Of a stretch of DNA of 64,000 bases, positions 13,385-23,651 are shown piece by piece. Positions within the stretch are counted from its first letter, which is position 1; the number at the start of each line of letters is the position of its first letter. This stretch comes from Adiantum capillus-veneris (lineage: Eukaryota > Streptophyta > Polypodiopsida > Polypodiales > Pteridaceae). The notes beneath the pieces are model-generated. The model made no database searches and had not been told where the DNA came from. It saw nothing but the letters and a program-made list of their open reading frames with translations. The stretch is taken from NCBI GenBank assembly GCA_014529385.2, contig CM043956.1:90228721-90292720 (forward strand), given 5' to 3'. The position numbers were made by a program, and so were the translations under genes.

Positions 13385-14578
13385 ACCTTGTCAATGCTTA
13401 CAATGCTACACTAGAGTAAGCAAATGTAAATGTTTCTTTTAAATGAACAATGTTTTTGTCTTATAAGACTAGATCTCTCTTTTTGTATTGTGCACAAATT
13501 TGAGTAGTATGCATGCTTAGCATCATATTTGTGATGACGACGTCTCCCAAACACCAAGAAGAAATTTTTTAGTCTACTTTGGGAAGCATGCTATGGACTA
13601 AAGAGTAGACATGCTTGCGGCAGCTAAGTCTCCCAAACACCAAGTGGATTAGTCATCCATTCTGAAATAATGTCTTAGGGTAAAAACGGATCCTTTACCC
13701 ACTAGAAACATAGACTAATAACTAAGGATTTTCTTCTCTACCTCATAGTCGAGGACGACTATGATTTCAAGAGAGAGGTAATGTCTTAAAGCATAATATC
13801 TAGCTAACCCAAATGATTTTCTCATATCAAACTGACCATTTAATGTGGGAAAATAAATGGGAACAAGAGTTAGAATATAGACGTGTGCTTTTAAATCTAG
13901 CTCATCATGTGACCAAAGGGAAAGAAGGAAACGGGTCCAAAAGGGAGTTGGTCTATCAAAGAGCAATGACCAGATAATGGAGCTTAAAAGACCTTAGAGT
14001 TAGCTTCATTCAAGACCTCCAAAGGTTAGTGTCAAAAGTCCTTAGACCTAGGATTTTAGGCAAGCTAGGGCTAACCTTGAGGTGGGAACCATGCCCAAGA
14101 TTGAAGTGCTTGTTGACTAAGGTGCTTGTCATTCTTGCTAACTGCAGTGCTTGTCATTCTTGTTGACTAAGGTGCTTGAAGTGCTTGAGGTGATTCATGA
14201 CTAAGGTGCTTGAGATGCTTGTCATGCTTGACTAGTAAGGTGCTTGAGGGGCTTCATGACTAAGGTGCTAGGTGTTCCAAAGTCAACCTAGATCCCTACA
14301 CAAGGTGGGGTGAGCCCTACAAGTAGGGAGATGAGAGAGAACACACAGACACTCACTCAAGGCAAGCCCAAGACAAAAGAGGCAACAAGGACGCATGTCA
14401 AGATCCTCCCCATGTTGACCTCATAAGGTGCCTAAAGCCTATGGTTGTCCTCTAAAGGGGTCCAATGAGAATTTAGTTTGTTTCATTAATTCAAGCATTA
14501 TTCAAGTCCTCTCTCTCTAAGGGGTAAGAAGGACATTTTTCCTAATGCTACCCTTATTGCTTGATATGCACAAAGTGT
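13385..14578. other. Inverted segment across C1 pol tail and 3' LTR
   Basis: 13782-14578 is the other half of the C1 LTR but in opposite orientation to 12634-13384. 13385-13781 is non-LTR sequence that would follow pol. If the whole block is read inverted, its LTR end joins the 12634-13384 piece as it does in the 5' LTR and in C2. The 13385 end then joins the end of the integrase at 14579. The 397-bp pol tail contains a direct repeat GTCTCCCAAACACCAAG near 13551 and 13629. No gene is seen in it. An inversion of about 1.2 kb after insertion is the simplest reading. Confidence 0.7.
14095..14285. repeat. Imperfect minisatellite in C1 LTR
   Basis: Degenerate units of about 25-35 bp built on GACTAAGGTGCTTGA and GTGCTTGTCATTCTTG. 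The matching part of the 5' LTR (49786-49965, reverse orientation) has a different number and order of units. Confidence 0.8.
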
Positions 14579-15210
14579 GTTCCTTGCATCCATTTAGCAT
14601 CTTCAAAAGGATAATTTTTGAACTTAATAAGATATCATCGAAAATCTTACCATGGCGTAGTACCTTGTCCTCATGTCAAAGGATAGCTTCAGGTTGTAGC
14701 ACCTCTTCTTGATCTTCAATCTCTGGGGAGTCTTCAATAATTGGTTCTATTGGTGGCTCTCCTTTGTAAGGCTTGAGTAGGCTCACATGAAAAGCATTGT
14801 GTATGAGCCAATGGTTGGGCAACTTGAGTTGATAGGCCATCACATTGATTGGTTTTAAGATTTGAAAAGGACCATAGTATCTTTTTGCTAATTTAGCATA
14901 ATACTTTTGGTGGCCCGTAATTTTTTACCTGTATTTTACCTCAGTAGAGCCTTCAAAAACTTAACTAAGACCCAATCATTTTCTTTGAATGTTAAGGCCC
15001 TTCTGTGATTGTTAGCAATAGTTTTTTGCCTTTGTTGGGAGATGGATATAGCCTCCTTCGTATTTTGAAAATATTCTAGTAGGTCTCGGCTATACTCATC
15101 GGCAACAAAGATCTTCCCATGTACCTTAAGTAGCAAGGAACTTTAGGTCTTCCCTTAATGATTTCAAAAGGTACCTTTCCTATAGTAGTATGGACAGTGT
15201 TATTATACGC
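14579..15210 (-). pseudogene. pol: C1 integrase C-terminus and chromodomain-like end
   Basis: The minus strand encodes the end of a Ty3 integrase. From 15210 downward it reads YNNTVHTTIGKVPFEIIKGR, the usual sequence after the integrase core. A linker follows (15136-14936, FKENDWVLVKF). The terminal part at about 14700-14579 contains PEAIL, KVLRHG and, in a shifted frame, KNYPFEDAKWMQG. That is the pattern of a chromodomain at the integrase C-terminus in plant chromoviruses. Several stops and shifts are present. It continues the integrase at 29840-30109 across the insertion of F, and is cut at 14578 by the inversion breakpoint. Confidence 0.75.
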
Positions 15211-15346
15211 TGTCGAGAAATTTGCGGTCTTGCCAGGAAAGCACCGGGCTTATGGCTGTGAGAGTTTGTGAGAGAACTCAACAAAAACTATATGAAGGAG
15301 TTAAACCATAGATGCCATGAAGACTAGGGTTTGGAAAGAAGTGCAA

Positions 15347-15625
15347 TCAAAGAAGACTCACTCTTTCTCTCTTGCACTCACACACACAAAGAAAGAACAC
15401 AAAAGAGAATGTCAAAAACAATACGAAGATGAAAACATCAAGGCTATGGTCATATCGTATCATGGGTAATATGAAAGGGTTAATAGATGAGTTAATGGCA
15501 TTCAATCTTGGCTGACCAAATAGGCTACGAATTGTTCTTTGGAATTGTAGTTTTGTGCTTACCATAATATATATATTTTGTCTAGTGATTGGGATTAATT
15601 GTGTGTACAAATCCTCTTGGTTCAT
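15347..15625 (-). CDS. Pre-gag small ORF, type B, F 3' LTR copy
   Basis: A 92-residue frame starting at ATG 15625. Residues 1-70 match the type B ORF of T2: KLQFQRTIRSLFGQPRLNAI, then INPFILPMIRYDHSLDVFIF. The extra C-terminus (LTFSFVFFLCVCECKRE) is hydrophobic then basic and has no match in T2. The duplicate in the 5' LTR (23651 downward) has a CAA-to-TAA stop, so this is the intact one. Function unknown. Confidence 0.6.
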   Translation of the reverse strand: MNQEDLYTQLIPITRQNIYIMVSTKLQFQRTIRSLFGQPRLNAINSSINPFILPMIRYDHSLDVFIFVLFLTFSFVFFLCVCECKRERVSLL

Positions 15626-15838
15626 AGCAAGATAACTACGCTTACATCAAAAGAAAAATTAGTCTATGAGAGGTAGTATGATGGGATCCGGTGATAGAAG
15701 TATTTCATTGAGCCTTTCAGGGCCGAAGAGAAACACTATACGTTGTTGAAAGTGTATTTTACGGCTAATCCATACGTTAATTCTCATAGATCATACAGAG
15801 TGAAAGCGATAGAAATGATTATCATGTGGGTTATTCAT
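15623..15838 (-). pseudogene. Pre-gag small ORF, type A, frameshifted F 3' LTR copy
   Basis: Same sequence as 23648-23866 but lacking 2 bp near 15660 (TTAGTCT against TTATAGTCT), which shifts the C-terminal frame. The start ATG at 15838 and the RKIHFQQR-like core region remain. Confidence 0.6.
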
Positions 15839-16390
15839 CTAGGATAGTATGTGAGAAATGTAGATATGAGAGAAGTGAAGAGATGAGAAGTTTCCCTCCC
15901 AAGCCCTATTCTTGCGCGTAGGCAATAAGGATACTGCGGGGAGAGATGTACATGTAGCAAGGAGAACCTAAAATTCGTAGAGAGGATGAATTACTAAGAG
16001 TGAGAGCGATAGGTTTGGTTAAGGAGATGAGACTAGATACATATATATATATTTTGAATTAGAGATGAAAATGAAAACAACAAGAAATCAAGAAAACATC
16101 AATGTAGAACACATCTTACTTGACAAACCCTTCGGCACCATTATTGATGGAGAGAGAAGAAGAGGGGAGAATTCAACTTTGATTGATACGCCAAGTCCAT
16201 GCCCTTCTTTGATTAGAGTTGATCTTCCAAGGATAGCATGCAAGGATGGCTAGTCTTCCTCTAGGAGAAAGTGTAGGCTTAGGCTTATGTTAATGGCTAA
16301 GTACAATTAGGCATTACTACTCACTCCCTCAAGAATTCCTCTCATCAATGGCTTGAATGCTTGAGTTTCTTTTCAAGGAAGAAGAGGTCC

Positions 16391-16400
16391 CCTTTTATAG
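16391..16400 (-). promoter_or_regulatory. F LTR TATA box (3' LTR)
   Basis: CTATAAAAGG read on the minus strand, followed by a purine/pyrimidine-rich leader. The same box is at 24436-24445 in the 5' LTR. It sets the transcript start upstream of the small ORFs. Confidence 0.7.
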
Positions 16401-17222
16401 GTGAAGGGAACCCCCAAGGGTTTACACAAGAAGAGAGGAGCCAGTGTGAATAGGAATTGGAAAAGTTGAAAATGAGCTGTCCCTGCATGATGTGGGCAGA
16501 CTGGGGTCTAGTATTTTGATCATATCTCCTCAACTGTGGCTTCAAATAAAAAAGTAAAAATATGGGCAGAAACTTCAGCTCATTATCTACGATTTTCATT
16601 TTAAAATCATTTTCCAATTCGGATTGGAACCTTGTGTAAAAAATTCATCAAAATAGGGTCCATTTCTAGCAGCAAAAGTCTTCCCGCGGTCCCCTTAGCC
16701 TAGACTTTCATTTAATTCCAAAGGAAACCTCATGCCATATGAAAGCATGACATTGCTCCTTGACAGAGTTTTGTAATCATGCTTGCAATAATGCATTAAA
16801 ATAAGTGTATCTTTGAAATCATGAAACCTAGTGTCCCACTAGGATTTGATTCCCTCCTAGTAGCTATTTAAAAAGAAATATAAGAAAAGTATAAAAAAAC
16901 ATAGAATATATATATATTGGAGTTTACCCTAGATATAGGATCTAGCTAGGGTGTGAAATGATAATGAGATAGTAGAAATAAAGAATCAATGCTTTTTGCC
17001 CCAAGTTAAAGAGGTGGAGCTATTGAGCTTTTCCCATAGTATTTTATGATGGTAAAGTAAGGATAGGTTACCCTTGAGAAAAATAATAGGATGAGATAGA
17101 AGGCTTATTATTATACTTAAATATGCATATGTACATTATAGGAAAGATAATTATGTATCTAAAAAGTTACAAGATAGATCTTGTAGCATGCGTTCCCACT
17201 ATGTATGTGTCACAGCACGGCA

Positions 17223-17236
17223 TCCACCCCCTCTAA
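17223..17236 (-). other. F polypurine tract
   Basis: TTAGAGGGGGTGGA on the minus strand, directly next to the 3' LTR (which begins TGCCGTGC in transcript direction). Confidence 0.75.
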
Positions 17237-17280
17237 ACCTGCACATCCTCCGGTATGTGCCACATTATTTCTTTGTAAGA

Positions 17281-20200
17281 TCAGCCCTCTTGTACATCTT
17301 CCTTGCTTTCTTCTTCATTGGATGATTCCAAATCTTCATCTTCACTTTGATCTTTACCTGTGGTTTGCTCTTCTTCCTCATCAACATCTTCTGGATCATT
17401 GTCTCCTCTTCTCTTAAACATTTTGATCCTTTTTCCTGCAATGGGAATCTTTACTTTTGTACCATCTAGTTCAGACAAGCTGTAAGTAGCATTTTCATGC
17501 ACATTCTCTACAACATACGGTCCAAACCATCTTTTTGAAAACTTACGCATGACTGTGTGCTGGTTATCAAGGCTACTATCATACACCAAAACCCAGTCAC
17601 CTTTGTCAATTGCTTTGCTCGTGAGTCGATGTCGCTTATCAAAGTATTCCTTGTTTTTCAACCTTGCATTTTTGAGTCGTTCTTTTGCATCTTCAATGTC
17701 TCCAGGTCTTCTCTCTAGCTGCCTTATACACAGTGCAAGGAGATCTTCCCTGCTAATCCCCTCTTGCCAAGGTAGTACATTCCATGTGGGAATTGTATCT
17801 TCAATCGGTATCACTGGCTTTTGACCATACATTAGCTCCACAGGCATGTAGTCAGTTACTGAGCTATGTGTTGTAAGATCAGCCCATAAAGCATATGGTA
17901 ACAGTTTTGGCCACTCACCAACTCTTCCTTCGCAAGCCTTGGCCAAAGCTTTGATGATAGGAGGATGCCCTCTTTCACTCTTTCCATTGCCTTCAGGGTT
18001 GTAAGCTGTAGTAAGAGAAAGCTTGATTCCTAATCTAGAAAAGAACTCCCTTGCTTCTTCGACATCTAGTTCACCTCTATCTGCAGTGATTTTTCCCACA
18101 CAACCATAACGGCAAATCACCTCATCAAGAAGGAATTTGCACACAGCTTCTGTGGTTTTATCTCTTAATGCTCTTCCTTCAACCTGGTTAGTTAGTTCCT
18201 CTCGTGCAAGAACCAAGTATCTCATGTGCCAGAGTCCTAGAGGCATTGTGACTACATCCACAACCCATTTATAGTGCATGGCTAGTGGATATGTAGGGTG
18301 CAATCCATCACGATGTCGGACATTTGAATATATTTGACAAGTTACACATGACTCTACAAATTGAGATACATCTTTATACATACCCTTCCACCAGTATTTT
18401 TCTTTCAACTTGGAGAAGGTTACCCACACACCCCTGTGTCCAGCCCATAGACTCTCATGAAACTCTTGCATGAGCTTTACTTGAGTCTCTTTTTTACATA
18501 TAACCCGTTGTGGTGTAGCACCCTTTTGTTTAGGATGCTTCCACAAGTAACCATCCCTCAAAAAGTACCCATATGCTTTCTTGCGTATCCTCTTGAATTC
18601 TTGTTCAGGCCAATCATCCTGTTTTGTTAGAGCACTCAAGTAGCTTCCAATAGAAAGCCAATCACCTTCATAAAGCTCTTTCAAGAATGATTCAAGTAGA
18701 TTAGTCATGCAGACATTGTTACCTTTGACATGAGAGATAGAATAGAACTTTGTGCCTACATCATCTCCCTCTTCAATCATTTGTGACTCATCTTCATACC
18801 TTGCCCTTGATAGCATATCTGCCACTGTATTGTCTTTACCTGCAATGTGCTTAAACTCAGGATTTAAGGACTTAATGTAGGCAATCCACCGCAACATAGC
18901 AATTTTTGGAGTTGAGCAGCTTGTAATCATCCCAAGAAGTGGTAGACAATCTGTTTCTACAACCACACATGCACCAATTAGGTACTCTTTCCCACTTTTC
19001 AAGGTTGTAACCATACCCCATAACTCTCTCTTTATCTGTGGATAATTTCTTTGGCGAGCACTTAGTACCTTTGCTCCAAATCTTACCACATACTTGTGTC
19101 CTTCTTTGTCATCTTGCCCTATTTCCCATCCAATCCCTGTAGGGCTGGTGTCTACTGTCACAATTACTGGCGTTTGACACTCATAGTCTACCTTTCTCAA
19201 AGTTGTTGCTGACTGGAGCAACTCCTTTAGCTTTTTCATGGATTTTACATGTGCTTCTGTCCATTTAAACTTCTGATTCTTTCTAAGCAGCTGATAAAGA
19301 GGATCAGCTACATGTGCATAATGTGGAATCCAAATAACATAGAAGACACATGCTCCCAGAAACCTTCTAACCTCAGTGATGCTAGTGCATGTTTCTTTCA
19401 TTCTTTGGATGGCATCTACCTTTGTTGGACAAGGTTTCCTACCATATGGCCCGCACATGTGCCCCACAATAAGCACTTCATTGACACCAAACATAGACTT
19501 TTTCCCTGACAATGTAAGATTCACTTCTTCCAACCTAGACAAAATTTTATCACAATCATTTATGTGATTTACCACAAACCTGCGACATCCCTTGAGATCC
19601 AAAGCTTCATCTTTGTCACTTTCTTCACATCCTTTGATAGGCAAATCATCAATGAAAGGCATTGTGATTTGAGAAATAAAGTCACGTAAGACCTTATTCA
19701 TCCCATTCATCATATGTGCAACCGAGTTGGTTGCTCCTTGTGGCAACGTACACATCCTTACCAAACCCAAAGGTGTCCTCATGGTTGTCAAGTCTCTGCT
19801 TTCGATTGCAAGCTGAAATTGATCATACCCTGAGTAGAGATCCCCCATTGAGTAGATTGCCCTCCCTGCAAATGCCTCTGCAAACTCATCCACAATTGGA
19901 GCTGTACCTACATTTCTAAGTGTCACCTTGTTCACTGGTTGCATACCTTGGATGAAGCGTAGAGAACCATTCTTCTTCAGAACTGTGAACCACATGTTTG
20001 AGTATGGAGCACAAGAAGTCTCCAAGATTCCCATTTTGATTTTCTCATTCAGTAGCTCTACTAACTTTGGCAAATGAGCCTTTGGAACCGGAATAGGACG
20101 CAAATTCCAAGGCACATGAGGTATTGTGAAGATTACCATAGAAGCTACAATAGAAGGATCAACACATCCTATCTCATGTGGCTCAAATGTAAAAGCCTTA

Positions 20201-20400
20201 CCATGCTTTGAAAGCATTTCTTTGAAGCACTTTGTCTCCTCCTGTGTTAGAAACTCCTCGCGACCAATCTGCAAGTCTTGGAAAGACTCCTTTGTGAAGG
20301 TATGCCCAATCTTTTTAGGATTCCTCAAACTTGGTTGTAAAGAAGCCTGCTCAATCTTTTCCCTGTTGTTGGGTGGTAAGGGTGAAGCTACTGGTTTCAC
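17281..20400 (-). CDS. pol: F pol: reverse transcriptase, RNase H, integrase
   Basis: A 1039-codon open frame. RT spans about residues 90-300: APYSNMWFTVLKKNGSLRFI, DLYSGYDQFQL, TLPQGATNSVAHM and catalytic FIDD at 249-252. RNase H follows at about 395-510 (VIVTVDTSPTGIGWEI and later HIAGKDNTVADMLSR). The integrase zinc region is near 620-675 (WAGHRGVWV...CVTCQI). The core has Asp 715, Asp 774 and Glu 809. The C-terminus has GDWVLVYDSSLDN and WFGPYVVENV and ends in an acidic tail of about 50 residues rich in Glu and Asp. No chromodomain. The first ATG in frame is not a likely native start, since upstream sequence (20730-20440) is in the same frame beyond one stop. All catalytic residues are kept, so pol is the best-preserved part of F. 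Confidence 0.93.
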   Translation of the reverse strand: MKPVASPLPPNNREKIEQASLQPSLRNPKKIGHTFTKESFQDLQIGREEFLTQEETKCFKEMLSKHGKAFTFEPHEIGCVDPSIVASMVIFTIPHVPWNLRPIPVPKAHLPKLVELLNEKIKMGILETSCAPYSNMWFTVLKKNGSLRFIQGMQPVNKVTLRNVGTAPIVDEFAEAFAGRAIYSMGDLYSGYDQFQLAIESRDLTTMRTPLGLVRMCTLPQGATNSVAHMMNGMNKVLRDFISQITMPFIDDLPIKGCEESDKDEALDLKGCRRFVVNHINDCDKILSRLEEVNLTLSGKKSMFGVNEVLIVGHMCGPYGRKPCPTKVDAIQRMKETCTSITEVRRFLGACVFYVIWIPHYAHVADPLYQLLRKNQKFKWTEAHVKSMKKLKELLQSATTLRKVDYECQTPVIVTVDTSPTGIGWEIGQDDKEGHKYVVRFGAKVLSARQRNYPQIKRELWGMVTTLKSGKEYLIGACVVVETDCLPLLGMITSCSTPKIAMLRWIAYIKSLNPEFKHIAGKDNTVADMLSRARYEDESQMIEEGDDVGTKFYSISHVKGNNVCMTNLLESFLKELYEGDWLSIGSYLSALTKQDDWPEQEFKRIRKKAYGYFLRDGYLWKHPKQKGATPQRVICKKETQVKLMQEFHESLWAGHRGVWVTFSKLKEKYWWKGMYKDVSQFVESCVTCQIYSNVRHRDGLHPTYPLAMHYKWVVDVVTMPLGLWHMRYLVLAREELTNQVEGRALRDKTTEAVCKFLLDEVICRYGCVGKITADRGELDVEEAREFFSRLGIKLSLTTAYNPEGNGKSERGHPPIIKALAKACEGRVGEWPKLLPYALWADLTTHSSVTDYMPVELMYGQKPVIPIEDTIPTWNVLPWQEGISREDLLALCIRQLERRPGDIEDAKERLKNARLKNKEYFDKRHRLTSKAIDKGDWVLVYDSSLDNQHTVMRKFSKRWFGPYVVENVHENATYSLSELDGTKVKIPIAGKRIKMFKRRGDNDPEDVDEEEEQTTGKDQSEDEDLESSNEEESKEDVQEG

Positions 20401-20439
20401 CTTCTTTGCTACACTCTTGTATTTAGTTTCAACATGGAC

Positions 20440-20730
20440 TTATGGGCCAACTGTTTGGCTTTCTTTAAATGCTTCTATTACTTGATACATTTCCATAGAG
20501 CAAACTTCCACAACTTCATTTTCAAGATGAAAATTAGACCCCATTATAGCATCAAGCTCACCCATAGTATCTACAAAAGAAACTTGTTCACACAAACCCA
20601 AAACATTTTCAGCAGGCTCTAGCAACCCACTCTTTTTCATGCCTATTTGTACATTATGCACATATTGCCTCTCACATCTCTTCAAATCTTCAAGTTTTGT
20701 AAAACATATTGATCCATTATTTGTTACCAA
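20440..20730 (-). pseudogene. pol: F protease-RT linker
   Basis: In frame with the pol ORF and separated from it by one stop. It contains RQYVHNVQIGMKKSG and MYQVIEAFKESQTVGP. No domain recognised. It is probably the linker between protease and RT. A frameshift near 20780-20800 separates it from the protease frame upstream. Confidence 0.6.
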
Positions 20731-20807
20731 GGAGCTCGTTGAAAAAGCTTCACCTATTTTTGGATCAAGCGAGACCCTTTTTCTTTCTGTACCACTGCAA
20801 TCCCGCT

Positions 20808-21233
20808 TTACAATGGTACTTGGCCAAAACCCATCATTTCTCTATGATCATGAAACTCTTTGCTCACATTTGGTAGAGGATGTTCTCTGAGGTTGTCACG
20901 ATTTCTTTCATGGTTTACACAAACTGTGAGAAATTGGACCGCTCGTTTACCATCTTTGCTAGGTATCCTAGCATATGCTGAACCATCATCCATTACCTTT
21001 GTTTCCATTCGAACTCCCACAATGTAGGGTTGTCCAAGGATGAGATGATATGAAGATGTATCATGTACAAAGAAGTTTTGGTCAATCTTTAAATCACCTA
21101 TTGTTACCTTCACACCTGGACATGCTACATACAATTCACCGGATGAATTGTTTGCCACTTTTACCATCCAACCATGATCTGTGTCCATCGGTCATTTGCA
21201 CTTGTTGTAGAGACTCTTTGACATTATGTTTAT
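20808..21233 (-). pseudogene. pro: F aspartic protease
   Basis: Continues in frame from 21234 after one stop. The active site is LIDHGS at the end of the upstream frame, and its following residue is the stop. The rest includes INIMSKSLYNKCKWPMDTD, HLILGQPYIVGVR and AYARIPSKDGKRAVQFLT, the flap and C-terminal half expected of a retropepsin. The D-H-G triad replaces the usual D-S/T-G. A single-base change to TAA in the codon after DHGS explains the stop. Confidence 0.75.
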
Positions 21234-21926
21234 TTATGAACCATGGTCAATCAAGGCAACAAATGGCTCTTCAAGATCACCTACCTTGACCAAAGTTTCT
21301 GTAGTAGCCCTTGTCCAATGACTTCGTGAATAGTAACTCCTAGGAATATCTTCAACTTCTTCATCATCATTTGAGAAATGCACTTGCTTCACTCTCCCAC
21401 TAGATTGGTAGCATCCTACCACAGCTCCATCATTCTCCTTATTTTGCAGTTGCATCCCTTGTGTCTTTGAGGTTTCCCCTTCAACCTGTGGACGAGAAAC
21501 TTCAGCAAGGGTTTGCCTCTTCCTCTTGATGATCTCAATGATCTCCTCATGGAATTCACGCTTTGCAATGCCAAGAACTTCTCCCAGAGTAAACTCAATC
21601 TTGCTATTCAAGATCCTTTCCTCCAAGACTTTCTTTAAATCTGTAGCAACCTCAATATCAGATTGTAGTTTATAAGTTGGGCCTTTTGTCTTACCTTTCG
21701 TTGGATATTTCTTCTTTCCTGTTGTAGACTCCTCCATGAGTACTTTAGGTGGAGATGCTCCTTGTGTTGAGGGTGTTTGAGAAGGCATTGAGTCGCTTCT
21801 TCCCCCACTTCTAGAAGCTCTTTTTGATGGTCCTTCATCAGCATTCTCACGTCTGCGCTTCTCTTCTACAATTGCCTCATTTTGTTGGCATTTTGTAATG
21901 TAGGTATGCACTGACAATGAGTCCAC
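21234..21926 (-). pseudogene. gag: F gag-protease linker
   Basis: Same frame as gag, separated from it by one stop (21939-21941). The stop is followed at once by WNDPVDSLSVHTYI. Highly charged, Lys/Arg-rich and probably disordered, ending with the protease start KVGDLEEPFVALIDHGS. Confidence 0.75.
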
Positions 21927-21938
21927 TGGATCATTCCA

Positions 21939-23195
21939 TCATGTTTGTAGACGTATGCAATCACCTGCTTCATGTAGAATCTCTTTTGTAAGCTTTCCCT
22001 TTTTAGCTAATTGCATGACATTTGGCCAAATTTGACCATGATGGTCACTCACCTCTTCATCACAAAAATGTTCAATTTTTACTCCATAAGTAGCTGCCTC
22101 AACTGAAGAGGTGGCATGCTTAGTTGCCATATCTTCAACTAAGGTTTGCATTCCCCCCTTCCCAAAGTTAGTTCTCAAGGGTAGACCTGTCTCTCTTAAG
22201 TGGATTTTACCATCCTTAAAAAAGACAACATCTTTTGACAAAGCATCACTAAAATCATCACAATCCCTTCTTACATGGTCTGTACTATCACACCAAATAC
22301 ATCTATTAAAAAACCCTTCTTTGGGCTGTTGTCTTTGCCTAGGAAGTGGCCCTGATGGTTGGCCTTTTTCTTCAAGCTTTGCAAACTTCACCTTCAAGTC
22401 ACGCATTTCCTTCACAAGCTCATCTAGCATGGACTCATCAAACTTAGGAGCGATAAAAGTAGGCTTTACCATTTTGTCAGAAGTTGAGGTGGAAAGACTT
22501 GTAGTGTTTACTACCATCTTGTCCCTTCTTCTTTGTCGTTTGGCAAGCAGTGAGACAGCACCTTCAACCTCATTCCAGTCGGTCTTTAGTCCTTGCTCAA
22601 CATCTTTATCTTCAATAAGAAGCTCCAAATTTTCTTGAAACTCTTTACCTGTAGCTTGTAAGAAAAGATCTGTCTTCTCTGCATCTAGTGTGGCCCTTTC
22701 TGTCCTGGTGAGTTGTGCATAGCGCCGCTCAAATTCCCTAAGTAGCTCTGTTATTGATAGTCCTTGCTTTGGCTTGACTACCCATTCTAAGAATGTCCTT
22801 TTGGTCACTCTCTCCGAGTCCTCCATGAAATATTCCTTCTTTAAAGCTACTTTGAGTTCTTCCCCATTTCTCCCATGCCCATCTTTAATTGCCCTAACAT
22901 GCTTCCTAATTTCTGGAGCAACAACTAGCTCAAAGCTTTGAATCATCTCACCTTCTGACACGGGATGCAGATCCATCTCCTTCACATACTCACGTAAGTA
23001 CTTGGTTACATCTTTGCCATTGAACTGATCCATTCTGTTGACGACCGCTTGTATGGCCTTCGTTGCTGAAATCTCCCTTCTTTCAGTAGCATGTTGTTGT
23101 TGCATGAACATTGAAAATTCTTGAAACATTTGCATTATTGCTGGGTCAAAATGCATACTCTGTTGCTCAACATGATCACCCATGGTTACCCACAA
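21939..23195 (-). CDS. gag: F gag with CCHC zinc knuckle
   Basis: A 418-codon frame starting MWVTMGDHVEQQ 42 bp after the 5' LTR. A predicted helical capsid region spans about residues 45-240 (IQAVVNRMDQFNGKDVTKYL). The zinc knuckle CIWCDSTDHVRRDC lies near residues 305-320. It is followed by VVFFKDGKIHL and TGLPLRTNFGKGGM, a conserved block after the knuckle that I associate with Ty3 gag proteins of fungi. The alternative start MGDHVEQQ four codons later is equally plausible. It ends at a TGA that interrupts the in-frame continuation. Confidence 0.88.
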   Translation of the reverse strand: MWVTMGDHVEQQSMHFDPAIMQMFQEFSMFMQQQHATERREISATKAIQAVVNRMDQFNGKDVTKYLREYVKEMDLHPVSEGEMIQSFELVVAPEIRKHVRAIKDGHGRNGEELKVALKKEYFMEDSERVTKRTFLEWVVKPKQGLSITELLREFERRYAQLTRTERATLDAEKTDLFLQATGKEFQENLELLIEDKDVEQGLKTDWNEVEGAVSLLAKRQRRRDKMVVNTTSLSTSTSDKMVKPTFIAPKFDESMLDELVKEMRDLKVKFAKLEEKGQPSGPLPRQRQQPKEGFFNRCIWCDSTDHVRRDCDDFSDALSKDVVFFKDGKIHLRETGLPLRTNFGKGGMQTLVEDMATKHATSSVEAATYGVKIEHFCDEEVSDHHGQIWPNVMQLAKKGKLTKEILHEAGDCIRLQT

Positions 23196-23213
23196 ACTCT
23201 CACCCTAGAAGAT

Positions 23214-23230
23214 TCGCGTCGGGTTCACCA
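23214..23230 (-). promoter_or_regulatory. F primer-binding site
   Basis: TGGTGAACCCGACGCGA on the minus strand, 6 bp after the 5' LTR end. It begins with TGG, complementary to the CCA end of a tRNA. The tRNA is not assigned. It differs from the primer sites of T1, T2 and N. Confidence 0.65.
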
Positions 23231-23369
23231 AAAATATGTCGAGAAATTTGCGGTCTTGCCAGGAAAGCACCGGGCTTCTGGCTGTGAGAGTTTGTGAGAG
23301 AACTCAACAAAAACTATATGAAGGAGTTAAACCATAGATGCCATGAAGACTAAGGTTTGGAAAGAAGTG

Positions 23370-23651
23370 AAATCAAAGAAGACTCGCTCTTTCTCTCTTG
23401 CACTCACACACACAAATAAAGAACACAAAAGAGAATGTCAAAAACAATACGAAGATGAAAACATCAAGCCTATGGTCATATCGTATCATGGGTAATATGA
23501 AAGGGTTAATAGATGAGTTAATGACATTCAATCTTGGCTGACCAAATAGGTTACAAATTGTTCTTTGGAATTATAGTTTTGTGCTTACCATAATATATAT
23601 ATTTTGTCTAGTGATTGGGATTAATTGTGTGTACAAATCCTCTTGGTTCAT
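23370..23651 (-). pseudogene. Pre-gag small ORF, type B, F 5' LTR copy with stop
   Basis: Begins at ATG 23651 and matches 15625-15347, but a codon after STKL reads TAA. Its ATG overlaps the TGA of the type A ORF as ATGA (23651-23648), so the two frames are arranged as a tight pair. Confidence 0.6.

Larger units (their letters stand above)
15211..17222 (-). repeat. F 3' LTR (2012 bp)
   Basis: Same sequence as 23237-24536 plus 29101-29835. It carries a TATA box on the minus strand (CTATAAAAGG, 16391-16400). Downstream of it in transcript direction are the two small ORFs at 15838-15623 and 15625-15347. TATA and ORFs therefore lie in the LTR, and the ORFs would be in the transcribed R/U5 part. 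Confidence 0.9.

Noticed and set aside
14095-14285. Repeats with spacers resembling a CRISPR array
   Set aside because: Units are degenerate and variable in length, with no constant spacers, and the context is a plant LTR.
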